The notes: generated from the letters alone by a model not told the origin. DNA of 37,185 nucleotides from UBA7672 sp964550535 (GCA_964550535.1 CAZJZQ010000017.1:1-37185), one strand, 5' to 3'. Shown: positions 24,168 through 32,226, counted from the first letter of the stretch. Translations and numbers: made by a program.

Positions 24168-24659
24168 ATGGCCAATCAGAAGCCAGTCGAGATGATCACC
24201 CCGCCCAACTCGCTGCGAGCGAAGATCGGCGGACCGCTGCCAGCTCTTGATAAATCAGCTATTGCGCGCGCCGAAGCGGCGCTCGGCTCCCTGTCCGACA
24301 AGTTCGAGACGTGGATCGAAGAGGAACTCGCGCGCCTGCTCGAAGCCTGGGCCACCTACGAAAAGAACCCGGCGCCGGCGGACAACCGCAGCGAGTTGCA
24401 TCGCCGTGCGCACGATCTGAAGGGCTTGGCCCCAACCTATGGCTATCACCTCGTCGGCCGTATCTGCGGCTCCCTCAGCAAGCTGACGGGCGAAGAGCAC
24501 GAGGACGTGAAGGCTCCCCTCGCCCTCCTGAAAGCGCATGTCGATGCGGCCAAAGCTGGCGTAACCGGCAAAATCAAGGGTGCGGATCACCCTGTCGGTC
24601 TCGCCCTCGCGCACGAGTTGGAAGCACAGGTTCTTGCGCTGGTTGGCGTCAGCAAATAG
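24168..24659 (+). CDS. Stand-alone Hpt-domain protein
   Basis: This 163-residue helical protein has a histidine-phosphotransfer block, LHRRAHDLKGLAPTYG, with His82 as the likely phosphorylated residue in the H-D-L-K-G signature. Hpt proteins pass phosphate between receiver domains in multistep phosphorelays. No kinase or receiver domain is fused, and none is encoded in the window, so the partners are elsewhere. The N-terminal 25 residues are Pro-rich and probably flexible. The ATG at 24168 follows GAGGAA at about 3 bases. It converges on the Nudix gene, whose stop is 9 bases away. Confidence 0.85.
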   Translation: MANQKPVEMITPPNSLRAKIGGPLPALDKSAIARAEAALGSLSDKFETWIEEELARLLEAWATYEKNPAPADNRSELHRRAHDLKGLAPTYGYHLVGRICGSLSKLTGEEHEDVKAPLALLKAHVDAAKAGVTGKIKGADHPVGLALAHELEAQVLALVGVSK

Positions 24660-24668
24660 ACTGGGGCA

Positions 24669-25454
24669 TCAGCCCATCACCTGATCCATCCGCTCTTCCG
24701 TGAGGCCGTAACCGGCCTCTTCCGGGATCACGAGCGACTTCACCCCGTCACGCACGACGACCTGAGGCTCGACCGTAACCACGCTGCGCCCGCGCGCCGC
24801 CTGCTCGGCCTCCGCCGCGCTGGATGAACGCGCCAGGACGGACAGATTCAGCCTTGTCGGGAACATCAGCCGCGCCTCGCCCCGCGCGCGCCGCGCCAGA
24901 ACCGCCGACGGCGCTTCCCAGACATGATCCACCGCCTCGCGCCCATCATGCCGCGCGCACTGCCCCTGCGGCGCGGCGACCAGAAAGAAATGCGTATCGA
25001 ACCGCCGGGGCTCGAAGCCTGGCGTGACCCAGTGCGCGAACGGCGCCAACCGTTCCAGCGACAGGCGCAACCCCGCCTCATGCAAAAGGCGCGGGAAAAG
25101 CGATGGATCCGCCTCCACATCCGCCCGCAGCGCATCGAGCCGCGCGCAAACCTCAACATCGGGCTCGCCGCCATCGCTGATACGGCGGGCCAGCAACAGG
25201 CCGGATTCCTCGAACGTCTCGCGCGCCGCCGCCACGCGCAACGCCAGCGCGGCGCCGCTCAGACCACCACTCGCCAGTTCCGGCCAGTGATCGCCGCTGT
25301 CGGCCTCCGCCACCTTGCCGCCCGGAAACACCCACGCGCTGGCGCCGAAAGCCATCTCCGCGCTCCGCCGCACCATCAAAACCTGCAAGTCCGGCGCATC
25401 GCGCAACAGCAGCACGGTCGAGGCAAGACGCGGCGCGTCAGCGGACTGGGTCAC
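24669..25454 (-). CDS. Nudix hydrolase, NUDT19-like
   Basis: This 261-residue protein has a Nudix box with RETFEESG (78-85), and WVFPGGKV (41-48) is the upstream strand. The later block FAHWVTPGFEPRRFDTHFFLV matches the NUDT19 group, whose eukaryotic members hydrolyse CoA and acyl-CoA to phosphopantetheine and 3',5'-ADP. The bacterial substrate is not established. Length fits the group. The GTG start at 25454 is used because GGAG lies 8 bases upstream; in-frame sequence further upstream lies under the divergent gene and is not protein-like. It is divergent from the EAL-like gene with 151 bases between, which must hold both promoters. Confidence 0.85.
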   Translation of the reverse strand: MTQSADAPRLASTVLLLRDAPDLQVLMVRRSAEMAFGASAWVFPGGKVAEADSGDHWPELASGGLSGAALALRVAAARETFEESGLLLARRISDGGEPDVEVCARLDALRADVEADPSLFPRLLHEAGLRLSLERLAPFAHWVTPGFEPRRFDTHFFLVAAPQGQCARHDGREAVDHVWEAPSAVLARRARGEARLMFPTRLNLSVLARSSSAAEAEQAARGRSVVTVEPQVVVRDGVKSLVIPEEAGYGLTEERMDQVMG

Positions 25455-25605
25455 TTCAATTCTCCACACGCGATTTACGCTTGATTCACAGGCGGCAACA
25501 AAGGCCGCCCGATTTGATGAAAATTGCACGATCCGGTTTGGGCCAGTCTTCAGCACGTTCTGGTATCCCTCAAGGACAGTACAGAAAACAACCGGAAACA
25601 GACCT

Positions 25606-26304
25606 ATGGCTGAAGTCCGCGCTTCCCACCTGCGCCTTGTCGTCAACGAACCCGCGCCCGTGCAGGTTCGCAAGCCGCAGTTGCGTTTCCGGCCGATCGT
25701 GCGCCTCGAAGATGGCGCAGCGTTCGGCATGCAGACGGATGCGGACATCGCCTTCGAGGACACGTTCCACCCGCGCCACCTGAGCGGCGGGGCCCTCCCC
25801 TCCGCCGCCGGCTGGCTGGGCGACCTGATCGAGCGCGCCGCGCGTCTGGCGGTCGAGACCAACAACCCGCTGCGCCCGATCGCCGTGTCAGCCCCGATGG
25901 CCGCGCTCTCCGACCCTGACGCGCCAATGGCCGCCGAAGCGGGCGCCGCGCGGGCCAACATCCTGCCGCAGGAAGTCCGCATCGACTTCTGCGACACCTC
26001 GGTCGTCGGCATGGAAGATCTGGCGCTGGACCGCCTCGACGCGTTCCGCCGCCGTGGTTTCCGCGTGGGCCTCGACGCCCGCAAGAGCTGGCGCACGCCG
26101 ATGGGCGCCCGCGCCCGCATGACCTTCGAGACCGTGCGCGTGAATCCCTCGAAGTTCGAAGCCATGGACGTCTCGATGGCGCGTCTTGAGGCCTCCTCGG
26201 CCGACGGCGTGGCGTTGGTTGCAGAGAACGTCCGCTGGCGTGACGCAGAGGCGCTGGCCGACATTGGCGTGCATTTCGCCCTGGCGCCGCGCGCCGACAG
26301 CTAA
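25606..26304 (+). CDS. Degenerate EAL-domain-like protein
   Basis: This 232-residue protein has a second half that resembles an EAL (c-di-GMP phosphodiesterase) domain. LDRLDAFRRRGFRVGLDARKSW sits where active enzymes have the metal-binding DDFGTG loop, VRVNPSKFE replaces the lysine-bearing KID strand, and ALVAENVRWRDAEALADIGV matches the AEGVE region. The metal-binding acidic residues and the EAL motif itself are missing, so it is very unlikely to hydrolyse c-di-GMP. It could bind the nucleotide or a partner protein. The N-terminal 100 residues show no known domain. The ATG at 25606 follows CGGAAACAG, a weak ribosome site. The family assignment rests on pattern only. Confidence 0.6.
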   Translation: MAEVRASHLRLVVNEPAPVQVRKPQLRFRPIVRLEDGAAFGMQTDADIAFEDTFHPRHLSGGALPSAAGWLGDLIERAARLAVETNNPLRPIAVSAPMAALSDPDAPMAAEAGAARANILPQEVRIDFCDTSVVGMEDLALDRLDAFRRRGFRVGLDARKSWRTPMGARARMTFETVRVNPSKFEAMDVSMARLEASSADGVALVAENVRWRDAEALADIGVHFALAPRADS

Positions 26305-26367
26305 TCAAGCGTCCAGCGAGGGTTTTCCCCTTGCCCTGAGCAATGCAGGCTCATAACCCTGCGCGCC

Positions 26368-27327
26368 ATGGCCGTTTATACCGATATCGACGACGCCGCG
26401 CTGGCGGCCTTTCTGGGCGAGTACAATCTCGGCCCCGCGATCGCCTTCAAGGGCATCGCGGAGGGCGTGCAGAATTCCAACTTCCTGCTGGAAACCCCAA
26501 AGGGCCGCTACATCCTGACCGTGTTCGAGACGCGGATCAGCAAGGACGACCTGCCTTTCTTCATGGGCATGATGGGGCATCTGGCGGACAAGGGCTTCCC
26601 CGCCCCCCTGCCCGTACCCGCGCGCGATGGACAACCGCTTCGCACGCTGGCGGGCAAACCGGCCGTCATCGTCACCTTCCTGCAGGGCATGAGCCCGCGC
26701 CGCCCGGACGTCGATCAGTGCCGTTCGCTTGGCGCGGGTCTGGCGCGTCTCCACGCCGCGCTCAGCGATTTCCGTATGCGCCGCCCGAACGATCTGTCCA
26801 TCGCCGCGTGGCCCACACTGTTCGCGGGGCGCGAGGCGGCGGCGGATGCGCTCGCTCCCGGCCTGTCGAAACTGATCGCCAGCGACCTCGACACGCTGAA
26901 GGCATCGTGGCCGAAGAACCTTCCGGCCGGCGCCATTCACGCCGACCTGTTCCCTGACAACTCTTTCTTCCTCGATGGCCGCCTGTCGGGCGTGATCGAC
27001 TTCTATTTCGCCTGCACCGACTTCCTCGCCTACGACCTCGCCATCTGCCTCAACGCATGGGCGTTCGAGAAGCGCGGGGAATTCAATCTCACCAAAGGCC
27101 GGGCGCTGATCGCCGGTTATGAAAGCGTGCGCAGGCTTGAACCGCGCGAGCGCGCCGCCATCCCCGTTCTCGCACGCGGCGCGGCGATGCGCTTTTTCCT
27201 CACACGTCTGGTGGATCTGGCCGCCACGCCGAAGGACGCGCTGGTGAAACCGCACAACCCGCTCGACTACGCCGAACGCCTCGGCTTCCACCGCCAGGCC
27301 AAATCGGCGGAGGATTATGGAGCGTGA
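26368..27327 (+). CDS. thrB: Homoserine kinase (APH-type, ThrB)
   Basis: This 319-residue enzyme is the aminoglycoside-phosphotransferase-fold homoserine kinase common in alphaproteobacteria and pseudomonads, not the GHMP type. It phosphorylates homoserine in threonine synthesis. The nucleotide loop is GIAEGVQNSNFLLETPKG, the catalytic block is AIHADLFPDNSFF with the Brenner-type H-x-D...N, and the metal site is VIDFYFACTDFLAYDLAI. Its length is typical of this type. The ATG at 26368 matches the usual N-terminus MAVYTDI. The stop overlaps the GTG of the next gene (GTGA), and rnhA follows that, so three genes form one operon. The usual upstream neighbour ispH is not in the window. Confidence 0.95.
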   Translation: MAVYTDIDDAALAAFLGEYNLGPAIAFKGIAEGVQNSNFLLETPKGRYILTVFETRISKDDLPFFMGMMGHLADKGFPAPLPVPARDGQPLRTLAGKPAVIVTFLQGMSPRRPDVDQCRSLGAGLARLHAALSDFRMRRPNDLSIAAWPTLFAGREAAADALAPGLSKLIASDLDTLKASWPKNLPAGAIHADLFPDNSFFLDGRLSGVIDFYFACTDFLAYDLAICLNAWAFEKRGEFNLTKGRALIAGYESVRRLEPRERAAIPVLARGAAMRFFLTRLVDLAATPKDALVKPHNPLDYAERLGFHRQAKSAEDYGA

Positions 27328-27854
27328 ACGATCTGCCTCCCTCTCCCGGTGCAACAGCCCCGGAAAAGGGAAGCCTGATTGTTGCGCTCATGGTTTCTGC
27401 ACCGATCGCCTGTGCAATAACTGTGGGCGTCCCCTCGGTAGGGTTCGCTTTGTTCGCGGCGCTGTCGACGCCTGGCGGGTCACCATGGATGATACTGGGC
27501 GCGCCAATTTTCGCGACCTTGTTCGCCGTGCCATTCGCGCTCGTGACTGGCTGGCTGTTCGGATTTCCGATCACCCTGGCAATCTGGCTGCCCCAATACC
27601 TCCTGTTGCGCAGGATGGGACTGGATGGGCGCAACTCCATGCTGATCTGCGGCGCGATCACCGGTGTGCTCGCGATGTTGCTGCTAACGCAGACGCCTCT
27701 TCCGTCGCCTCCAATGGTGACAGACTTGCCCTCGGCTTGGAGAACGTTGTGGTTCGCTACGACCGGGGTCCTTGCCGCTTACTTTTTCTGGCTCATCCGC
27801 CGCCCGGATCGCGACTTGACGCAACGCGCGAACCCAACGACCCCAGCGCCATGA
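27324..27854 (+). CDS. Small membrane protein of unknown function
   Basis: This 176-residue hydrophobic protein has about four membrane segments (near 18-48, 55-75, 80-97 and 105-125) and possibly a fifth near 143-158. It has no catalytic motif and no family I recognise. Start GTG at 27324 overlaps the thrB stop, and its TGA overlaps the rnhA ATG, so its translation is coupled to both. Its codon use looks slightly less GC-biased than its neighbours, which may mean a later insertion into a thrB-rnhA operon. The coupling on both ends argues that it is a real gene. Confidence 0.75.
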   Translation: MNDLPPSPGATAPEKGSLIVALMVSAPIACAITVGVPSVGFALFAALSTPGGSPWMILGAPIFATLFAVPFALVTGWLFGFPITLAIWLPQYLLLRRMGLDGRNSMLICGAITGVLAMLLLTQTPLPSPPMVTDLPSAWRTLWFATTGVLAAYFFWLIRRPDRDLTQRANPTTPAP

Positions 27855-28294
27855 GCGAGACAATCGAAATCTGGACTGACGGCGCGTGTTCCGGAAACCC
27901 CGGTCCCGGCGGCTGGGGCGTGCTGATCCGCGCGGGCGGCGAGGAGAAGGAGCTGTTCGGCGGCGAAGCCGGCACGACCAACAACCGCATGGAACTGATG
28001 GCCGCCATCACCGCGCTGGAAAGCCAGCCCAAGGGCTCGAAAGTCATCCTCCACACCGACTCCACCTATGTGAAGGACGGCCTGACCAAGTGGATCATCG
28101 GCTGGAAGCGCAATGGCTGGAAAACCGCCGACAAGAAGCCGGTGAAAAACCAGGATCTATGGCAACGTCTCGACGCCGCCGCCGGCAGCCACAAGGTCGA
28201 CTGGCGCTGGGTGAAGGGCCATTCCGGCCACGCCGAGAACGACCGCGCCGACGCGCTTGCCCGCAAGGGCTGCGATCAGGCGCGCAGGAAATAG
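27851..28294 (+). CDS. rnhA: Ribonuclease HI
   Basis: RNase HI cuts RNA in RNA-DNA hybrids, removing primers and R-loops. This 147-residue protein keeps the catalytic residues at the same numbers as the E. coli enzyme: Asp10 (TDGACSGNPGPGGWG), Glu48 (NRMEL), Asp70 (HTDSTYV), His124 (KGHSGH) and Asp134. The basic handle region GWKRNGWKTADKKPVKN is present. ATG at 27851 overlaps the stop of the membrane protein (ATGA). It ends 4 bases before the convergent NfeD gene, so it is the last gene of the thrB operon. Confidence 0.97.
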   Translation: MSETIEIWTDGACSGNPGPGGWGVLIRAGGEEKELFGGEAGTTNNRMELMAAITALESQPKGSKVILHTDSTYVKDGLTKWIIGWKRNGWKTADKKPVKNQDLWQRLDAAAGSHKVDWRWVKGHSGHAENDRADALARKGCDQARRK

Positions 28295-28298
28295 AAAC

Positions 28299-28772
28299 CT
28301 AGGCCAACCGCACCAGCAGCGTCGTCCCGTCGGCGCCGGTGACCACAATGCGGTCGCCCTCGGAGATGATTGCATCGTCCGATTGTTTCGCCAGCCACAC
28401 AGTGTCGCCGACGCGCACCTTGCCACTACGCTGATCGAACATCGTCGTCGCCTCGCCGCCCTGTCCGATCATGCCGGCTGTGCGCGCGTTGAGATTGGGG
28501 TGAGAGGCCGGTGCGCGGCGCAGCCCCTTGAACACCGTCCGCCCCGCAACCACGAAGGCCAGAGCCGACACGCCGAAGAACACCAGCTGCCCCTGCCATC
28601 CACCGATGGGCGCCGGCACGATCAACACAAAGATGGCCGTGATAAACGCGCCCAGCGCCACCCACAGCAGATCGAACGTCCCGGTCGCGACTTCCAGTGT
28701 CAGCAGGGTCACGCCAAGACCGATCCAGTGCCAGAGCGTCAGCCCTTCCAGCATTCCGATGACAGTATCCAT
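28299..28772 (-). CDS. NfeD-family membrane protein
   Basis: This 157-residue protein has two or three membrane helices in the first 80 residues and a C-terminal OB-fold soluble domain (about 95-157, GQGGEATTMFDQRSGKVRVGDTVW). The family (YbbK/NfeD type) is encoded next to SPFH proteins and is thought to work with them in membrane organisation or quality control. The start lies 3 bases past the stop of the SPFH gene, so the pair is co-translated. It converges on rnhA. Confidence 0.9.
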   Translation of the reverse strand: MDTVIGMLEGLTLWHWIGLGVTLLTLEVATGTFDLLWVALGAFITAIFVLIVPAPIGGWQGQLVFFGVSALAFVVAGRTVFKGLRRAPASHPNLNARTAGMIGQGGEATTMFDQRSGKVRVGDTVWLAKQSDDAIISEGDRIVVTGADGTTLLVRLA

Positions 28773-28775
28773 CGC

Positions 28776-29747
28776 CTAGCTCCGGGTCGCGAACGGGCTG
28801 GGCGGAGACCCGCCGTCGATCGGGTTCGCCCGCTTGGCGCTCTCGGTCAGCGCGCGCACGCCCTCGATGGCGCCCACCAATCCTGCGAAATCGGCGGGCA
28901 CGATCACCGTTTTCTGCTGGTTGGATGACGCCAGCTTGGCGAAGGCGTCCACGTATTTCTGGCCGAGGAAGTAGTTGATCGCATTCACATCGCCGCGCGC
29001 GATGGCGTCGGACACCATCGCAGTCGCCTTGGCTTCCGCCTCGGCTTCCCGCTCCCGCGCCTCTGCGTCGCGGAAGGCGGCTTCGCGGCGGCCCTCGGCT
29101 TCCAGGATTTGCGACTGCTTCTGGCCCTCGGCCTTCAGGATGGCAGCCTGTTTCATCCCCTCCGCTTCGAGGATTTGCGCCCGCTTTTCCCGCTCGGCCT
29201 TCATCTGGCGAGCCATCGCCTGCGTGATGTCAGCGGGCGGCGAGAGATCCTTGATCTCGATGCGCGTCACCTTCACGCCCCACGGCTGCGTCGCCGCGTC
29301 GATCACCGACAAGAGCCGGGCGTTAATGTCATCGCGATTCGACAGAACCTCGTCGAGGTCCATCGACCCCACCACCGTCCGGATGTTGGTGAGCGCCAGA
29401 TTGGTGATCGCCCGGATCAGGTCGTTCACTTCATACGCGGCCGGCACCGCATCGATCACCTGCGTGAACACCACCGCGTCGCAGGACACCATCGCGTTGT
29501 CGCGCGTGATGACATCCTGTTGCGGAATATCGAGCACGTTCTCCATCATGTTCAGCTTGTGGCCGATGCGGTCCACGAACGGGAAGATGAAGGAGAGCCC
29601 GGGGCTGAGCAGGCGCGTGAAGCGTCCGAATTGCTCAACCGTGTACTGATACCCCTGAGGCACCACTTTCACGGAGGCGAATACAAGGATCACGCCGAAC
29701 ACGAACAGGATCAGCGGCAGACCGAAACCAATGTCGAAGATATCCAT
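28776..29747 (-). CDS. SPFH/stomatin-family membrane protein (QmcA-like)
   Basis: This 323-residue protein has one N-terminal membrane helix (about 8-28), an SPFH/band-7 domain (about 28-190: VVPQGYQYTVEQFGRF, LDIPQQDVITRDN, RIEIKDLSPP) and a long coiled coil. The coiled coil starts with three imperfect 11-residue repeats around ILEAEG (about 200-235), typical of stomatins that form large ring-shaped membrane assemblies. The ATG at 29747 follows GGGGGAAC. It is the first gene of a two-gene unit with NfeD. The likely role is as a membrane scaffold or protease partner, as for E. coli QmcA; the substrate is unknown. Confidence 0.93.
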   Translation of the reverse strand: MDIFDIGFGLPLILFVFGVILVFASVKVVPQGYQYTVEQFGRFTRLLSPGLSFIFPFVDRIGHKLNMMENVLDIPQQDVITRDNAMVSCDAVVFTQVIDAVPAAYEVNDLIRAITNLALTNIRTVVGSMDLDEVLSNRDDINARLLSVIDAATQPWGVKVTRIEIKDLSPPADITQAMARQMKAEREKRAQILEAEGMKQAAILKAEGQKQSQILEAEGRREAAFRDAEAREREAEAEAKATAMVSDAIARGDVNAINYFLGQKYVDAFAKLASSNQQKTVIVPADFAGLVGAIEGVRALTESAKRANPIDGGSPPSPFATRS

Positions 29748-29834
29748 GTTCCCCCGTCCTCCCAAGCTCTTGGCAGGATGGGGTTTAACACAGCGGACAG
29801 GGCCGGTCCACGAAAGCCGGCCGTGCGGAAAAGC

Positions 29835-30317
29835 CTAGAACTGGCCCAGCATGTAGTCAGCGGCGGAAACACGGAACTCGCCGCCATCCTCGACATTCAG
29901 CTGCGTGACCACGCCATCGTCGACCACCATGGAATAGCGCTTCGAGCGCTGGCCCATGCCAAAGCCCGAACCGTCCATTTCCAGGCCCACGGCCTTCGCA
30001 AAATCGCCATTGCCGTCGGCCAGCATGATGATGTCCTCGCCAACCTGCTGGTCCTTGCCCCACGCGTTCATAACGAACACGTCGTTCACCGAGATGCACG
30101 CGATGGCGTCCACGCCCTTGGCGCGCAGGTCGGCGGCCTTTTCCTTGTAGCCCGGCAGATGACGCGCGGAGCAGGTCGGCGTGAACGCGCCGGGCACGGC
30201 GAACAGCGCAATTTTGCGGCCATTGGTGAGGTCCGCGACAGAGATTTCGGACGGCTTGCCGTCCTTCATCGTCTTGAGGGTGGCGTCGGGAAGGCGGTCG
30301 CCAATCTTGATCGTCAT
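29835..30317 (-). CDS. Peroxiredoxin, Prx5 type
   Basis: This 160-residue peroxidase has the Prx5 active-site block PGAFTPTCSARHLPG with peroxidatic Cys49. A second Cys (Cys74 in ACISVND) is in the position found in eukaryotic PRDX5, but the far resolving Cys is absent, so it probably works as a 1-Cys enzyme with glutathione or glutaredoxin. It reduces hydrogen peroxide and alkyl hydroperoxides. The ATG at 30317 is chosen because GGGAG is 7 bases upstream; the ATG at 30323 would leave almost no spacing. It is divergent from the yqgE gene. In many alphaproteobacteria a redoxin gene follows rnhA; here it is close but on the other strand, with SPFH and NfeD genes in between. Confidence 0.93.
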   Translation of the reverse strand: MTIKIGDRLPDATLKTMKDGKPSEISVADLTNGRKIALFAVPGAFTPTCSARHLPGYKEKAADLRAKGVDAIACISVNDVFVMNAWGKDQQVGEDIIMLADGNGDFAKAVGLEMDGSGFGMGQRSKRYSMVVDDGVVTQLNVEDGGEFRVSAADYMLGQF

Positions 30318-30501
30318 GTCCATTCTCCCGGGAGAAAACTGCGGTGGTTATTGATGATCTATTCGTTTTTGGCCGCGCTGGCGATTCCATGAAGGTGAAT
30401 TTTCCATTCAGGCCGGCGATCTACGTGCTTGCCACGCGCGTTCATTAGTCGGACGATGAACGCTGCTGACGCGACGTCCGTGGCTGGACCAGGAGCAAGA
30501 C

Positions 30502-31068
30502 ATGCGCGTACAGGCATCGCTGGCCGGAAAACTTTTGATCGCGTCTCCCGCGATCGAGGACCCCCGTTTCCGTCAGGCCGTCATCCTCGTGTGCACGCAT
30601 AACGAGGATCATGCGATGGGCATCGTCCTGAACAAGACCGCCGAGAATGTGAACCTGCCGGAACTGCTTGATCAGCTTGGCGTCGATGGCGAAGCTGCGC
30701 CCGAGGATGCGCATGTCCTGTCCGGCGGCCCGGTGGGCAAGGATCGCGGTTTCGTCCTCCACTCCGACGATTATGACAGCGACGGCGCAACCCTGCCTGT
30801 GTCTGACGGGGTCTGCCTCACCGCCACACGCGACATCCTCCACGCTATGACGTCCGACACGCCGCCGGAGCGTTATGTTCTGGCGCTGGGTTATTCCGGC
30901 TGGTCCGGCGGCCAGTTGGAAGAGGAACTCGCCGACAATGTCTGGCTGGTTGGCTCCGCCGACACCGCGCTGGTGTTCGACCGCTCGCTGGACACCAAAT
31001 GGACCCGGGCTCTCGCCCGCATCGGCGTCTCGCCCGACCGCCTCCAGGTCACCGGCGGACGGGCGTAA
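30502..31068 (+). CDS. yqgE: YqgE/AlgH family protein (DUF179)
   Basis: This 188-residue protein belongs to a widespread family with a known fold but no proven biochemical function. The N-terminal LAGKLLIASPAIEDPRFRQAVILVCTHNEDHAMGIVLNK region, the VLSGGPVGKDRGFVLH block and the central ALGYSGWSGGQLEEEL block are diagnostic. Length is normal. The ATG follows AGGAG at about 6 bases. It is divergent from the peroxiredoxin (184 bases between), and a promoter-like element for the next gene lies after its stop, so it may be monocistronic. In other bacteria yqgE often sits beside ruvX (yqgF); here ruvX is about 4.7 kb away. Confidence 0.93.
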   Translation: MRVQASLAGKLLIASPAIEDPRFRQAVILVCTHNEDHAMGIVLNKTAENVNLPELLDQLGVDGEAAPEDAHVLSGGPVGKDRGFVLHSDDYDSDGATLPVSDGVCLTATRDILHAMTSDTPPERYVLALGYSGWSGGQLEEELADNVWLVGSADTALVFDRSLDTKWTRALARIGVSPDRLQVTGGRA

Positions 31069-31095
31069 CACCGCCGTTCCCCACATCCGCGTGAT

Positions 31096-31125
31096 TTGCA
31101 GGCGTCCCGCTCCGCGAGCTAGATA
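31096..31125 (+). promoter_or_regulatory. Candidate sigma-70 promoter
   Basis: TTGCAG (31096-31101) and TAGATA (31120-31125) are separated by 18 bases and lie 63 bases before the ATG at 31188. This is the best -35/-10 pair I saw in the window. A 7-bp GGGGCGG/CCGCCCC hairpin (31134-31157) follows in the predicted leader. Confidence 0.45.
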
Positions 31126-31187
31126 ACGGGACAGGGGCGGCGTCCCAGAACCGCCCCATCGCCAGATTGCCCGCCGGAGGACACGCC

Positions 31188-31745
31188 ATGCCGTTTGCCC
31201 GTTTGCGCCTCGCGGCGCTTGCTGCTGCGATGATGTTCGCCGCACCTGCCGTCGCGGAAGATGCCATCAAATTCCCGCAAAAGCTGGACCGCAAAGACTT
31301 CCAGGCGATGATCGCCGACGTCGGCCCCGCTTATGTCGCGGGCCAACCCACTGAAGCCGCCCTGCGCGAGATGGTGGCCAGCGGCGTCAAGACGATCATC
31401 AACCTGCGCACGCAGCCCGAAATGGATAACCGCCGCCAGGTTCCTTACGACGAAGCCGCGCTGCTGAAAGAGCTGGGCGTCACCTACGTCCACATCCCGC
31501 TCGGCGGACCCGACACGCCCTACACGCCCGAAGCGGTCGAGCAGTTCACGAAAGCCTTCGAGGCGGCGGACGGCAAGGTGCTGCTCCACTGCACTGTCGC
31601 CTGGCGCGCCAGCCACATGTGGGCGGCCTATCTGGTGAAGCACAAAAGCTACTCTGTCGAGGAAGCCGTGCGCCATGGCGAGGCCATGAACTATGGCGGC
31701 TACCCCGCCGGCGGCGTCCCGTTCCACAAGCTGATGGGCCGCTAG
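31188..31745 (+). CDS. Exported DUF442-type protein tyrosine phosphatase-like protein
   Basis: This 185-residue protein has a cleavable signal peptide (cleavage after about AVAEDA, residue 23-26). The mature part resembles the DUF442 / beta-lactamase-hydrolase-like phosphatase family: AYVAGQPTEAALREM, a strand VKTIINLR, Asp109 as a possible general acid in GGPDTPYTP, and the P-loop HCTVAWRAS with Cys135 and Arg140. The Cys and Arg are four residues apart, as in other DUF442 members, but the usual Gly of the loop is Ala. Activity on phosphate esters is plausible and not proven. The start at 31188 follows GGAGG. Being exported is notable, as many family members are cytoplasmic. Confidence 0.82.
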   Translation: MPFARLRLAALAAAMMFAAPAVAEDAIKFPQKLDRKDFQAMIADVGPAYVAGQPTEAALREMVASGVKTIINLRTQPEMDNRRQVPYDEAALLKELGVTYVHIPLGGPDTPYTPEAVEQFTKAFEAADGKVLLHCTVAWRASHMWAAYLVKHKSYSVEEAVRHGEAMNYGGYPAGGVPFHKLMGR

Positions 31746-31798
31746 TCTCAGAAGAAATCCGGGACCGCCGGGCGCCTGCCCAGCCCCTCACAGCTCCA

Positions 31799-31831
31799 GT
31801 CCGCTTCAGCACGCACCGGCCGGAAGCGGAC
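31799..31831. terminator. Inverted repeat between convergent genes
   Basis: A perfect 9-bp repeat GTCCGCTTC / GAAGCGGAC with a 15-base loop lies between the convergent genes ending at 31745 and 31849. It is placed to act as a two-way terminator, but it lacks T-tracts. Confidence 0.35.
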
Positions 31832-31848
31832 CAGACTATCCAGCTGCA

Positions 31849-32226
31849 TCAGACCCGCGATTGAATATCCGCGTTCAGATTGTTCACCCAGCGATTGTAG
31901 TTGCGGTGAATGTCGCCTGTCTTGGCGTTATAGTTCAGCCCCTCGCTGTCCACATACGTAATGCTGTAGTTTGTGGCGGTGTAGTTCACGGCGACCGTCG
32001 CCGAATGTTTCGCCCGCACGTCCAGCTTCGCAACGATCCGGCCCGGCGTCTGTTCACGCACCTTCCAGCCGCGCGCCTTCAGCGACTGCAACACGGCCTG
32101 CTCCACCTGTTGCACCGTGTAGCCCGGGTTGACCGAGGACTGCTCGAAATTCATCAACGGCTTGGACGTGAATGTGCACGCCCCCATGGACAGCATGGCG
32201 GCGGCGACGAGTACGGAACGGATCAT
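31849..32226 (-). CDS. Small lipoprotein of unknown function
   Basis: This 125-residue protein has a lipoprotein signal (SMGAC, Cys17) and a compact alpha/beta mature domain. YTVQQVEQAVLQSLKARGWKV looks like a helix, and GRIVAKLDVRAKHSATVAVNY and YSITYVDSEGLNYN look like strands, ending in YNRWVNNLNADIQ. This resembles small bacterial lipoproteins of unknown role found in several proteobacteria. The ATG at 32226 follows AGGGAG. It is followed by a convergent gene, and the next upstream gene on its strand is the thioesterase, 104 bases away. Confidence 0.8.
   Translation of the reverse strand: MIRSVLVAAAMLSMGACTFTSKPLMNFEQSSVNPGYTVQQVEQAVLQSLKARGWKVREQTPGRIVAKLDVRAKHSATVAVNYTATNYSITYVDSEGLNYNAKTGDIHRNYNRWVNNLNADIQSRV

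Noticed and set aside
25455..26264. N-terminal extension of the Nudix gene
   Set aside because: The extra 270 residues are Ser/Arg-rich and lie antisense to the EAL-like gene; a GTG with GGAG at 25454 gives the normal family length.
31188..31745. Loss of the phosphatase CX5R signature as a defect
   Set aside because: DUF442 proteins normally have the Arg four residues after the Cys, so the spacing itself is not abnormal; only the Gly-to-Ala change remains of interest.
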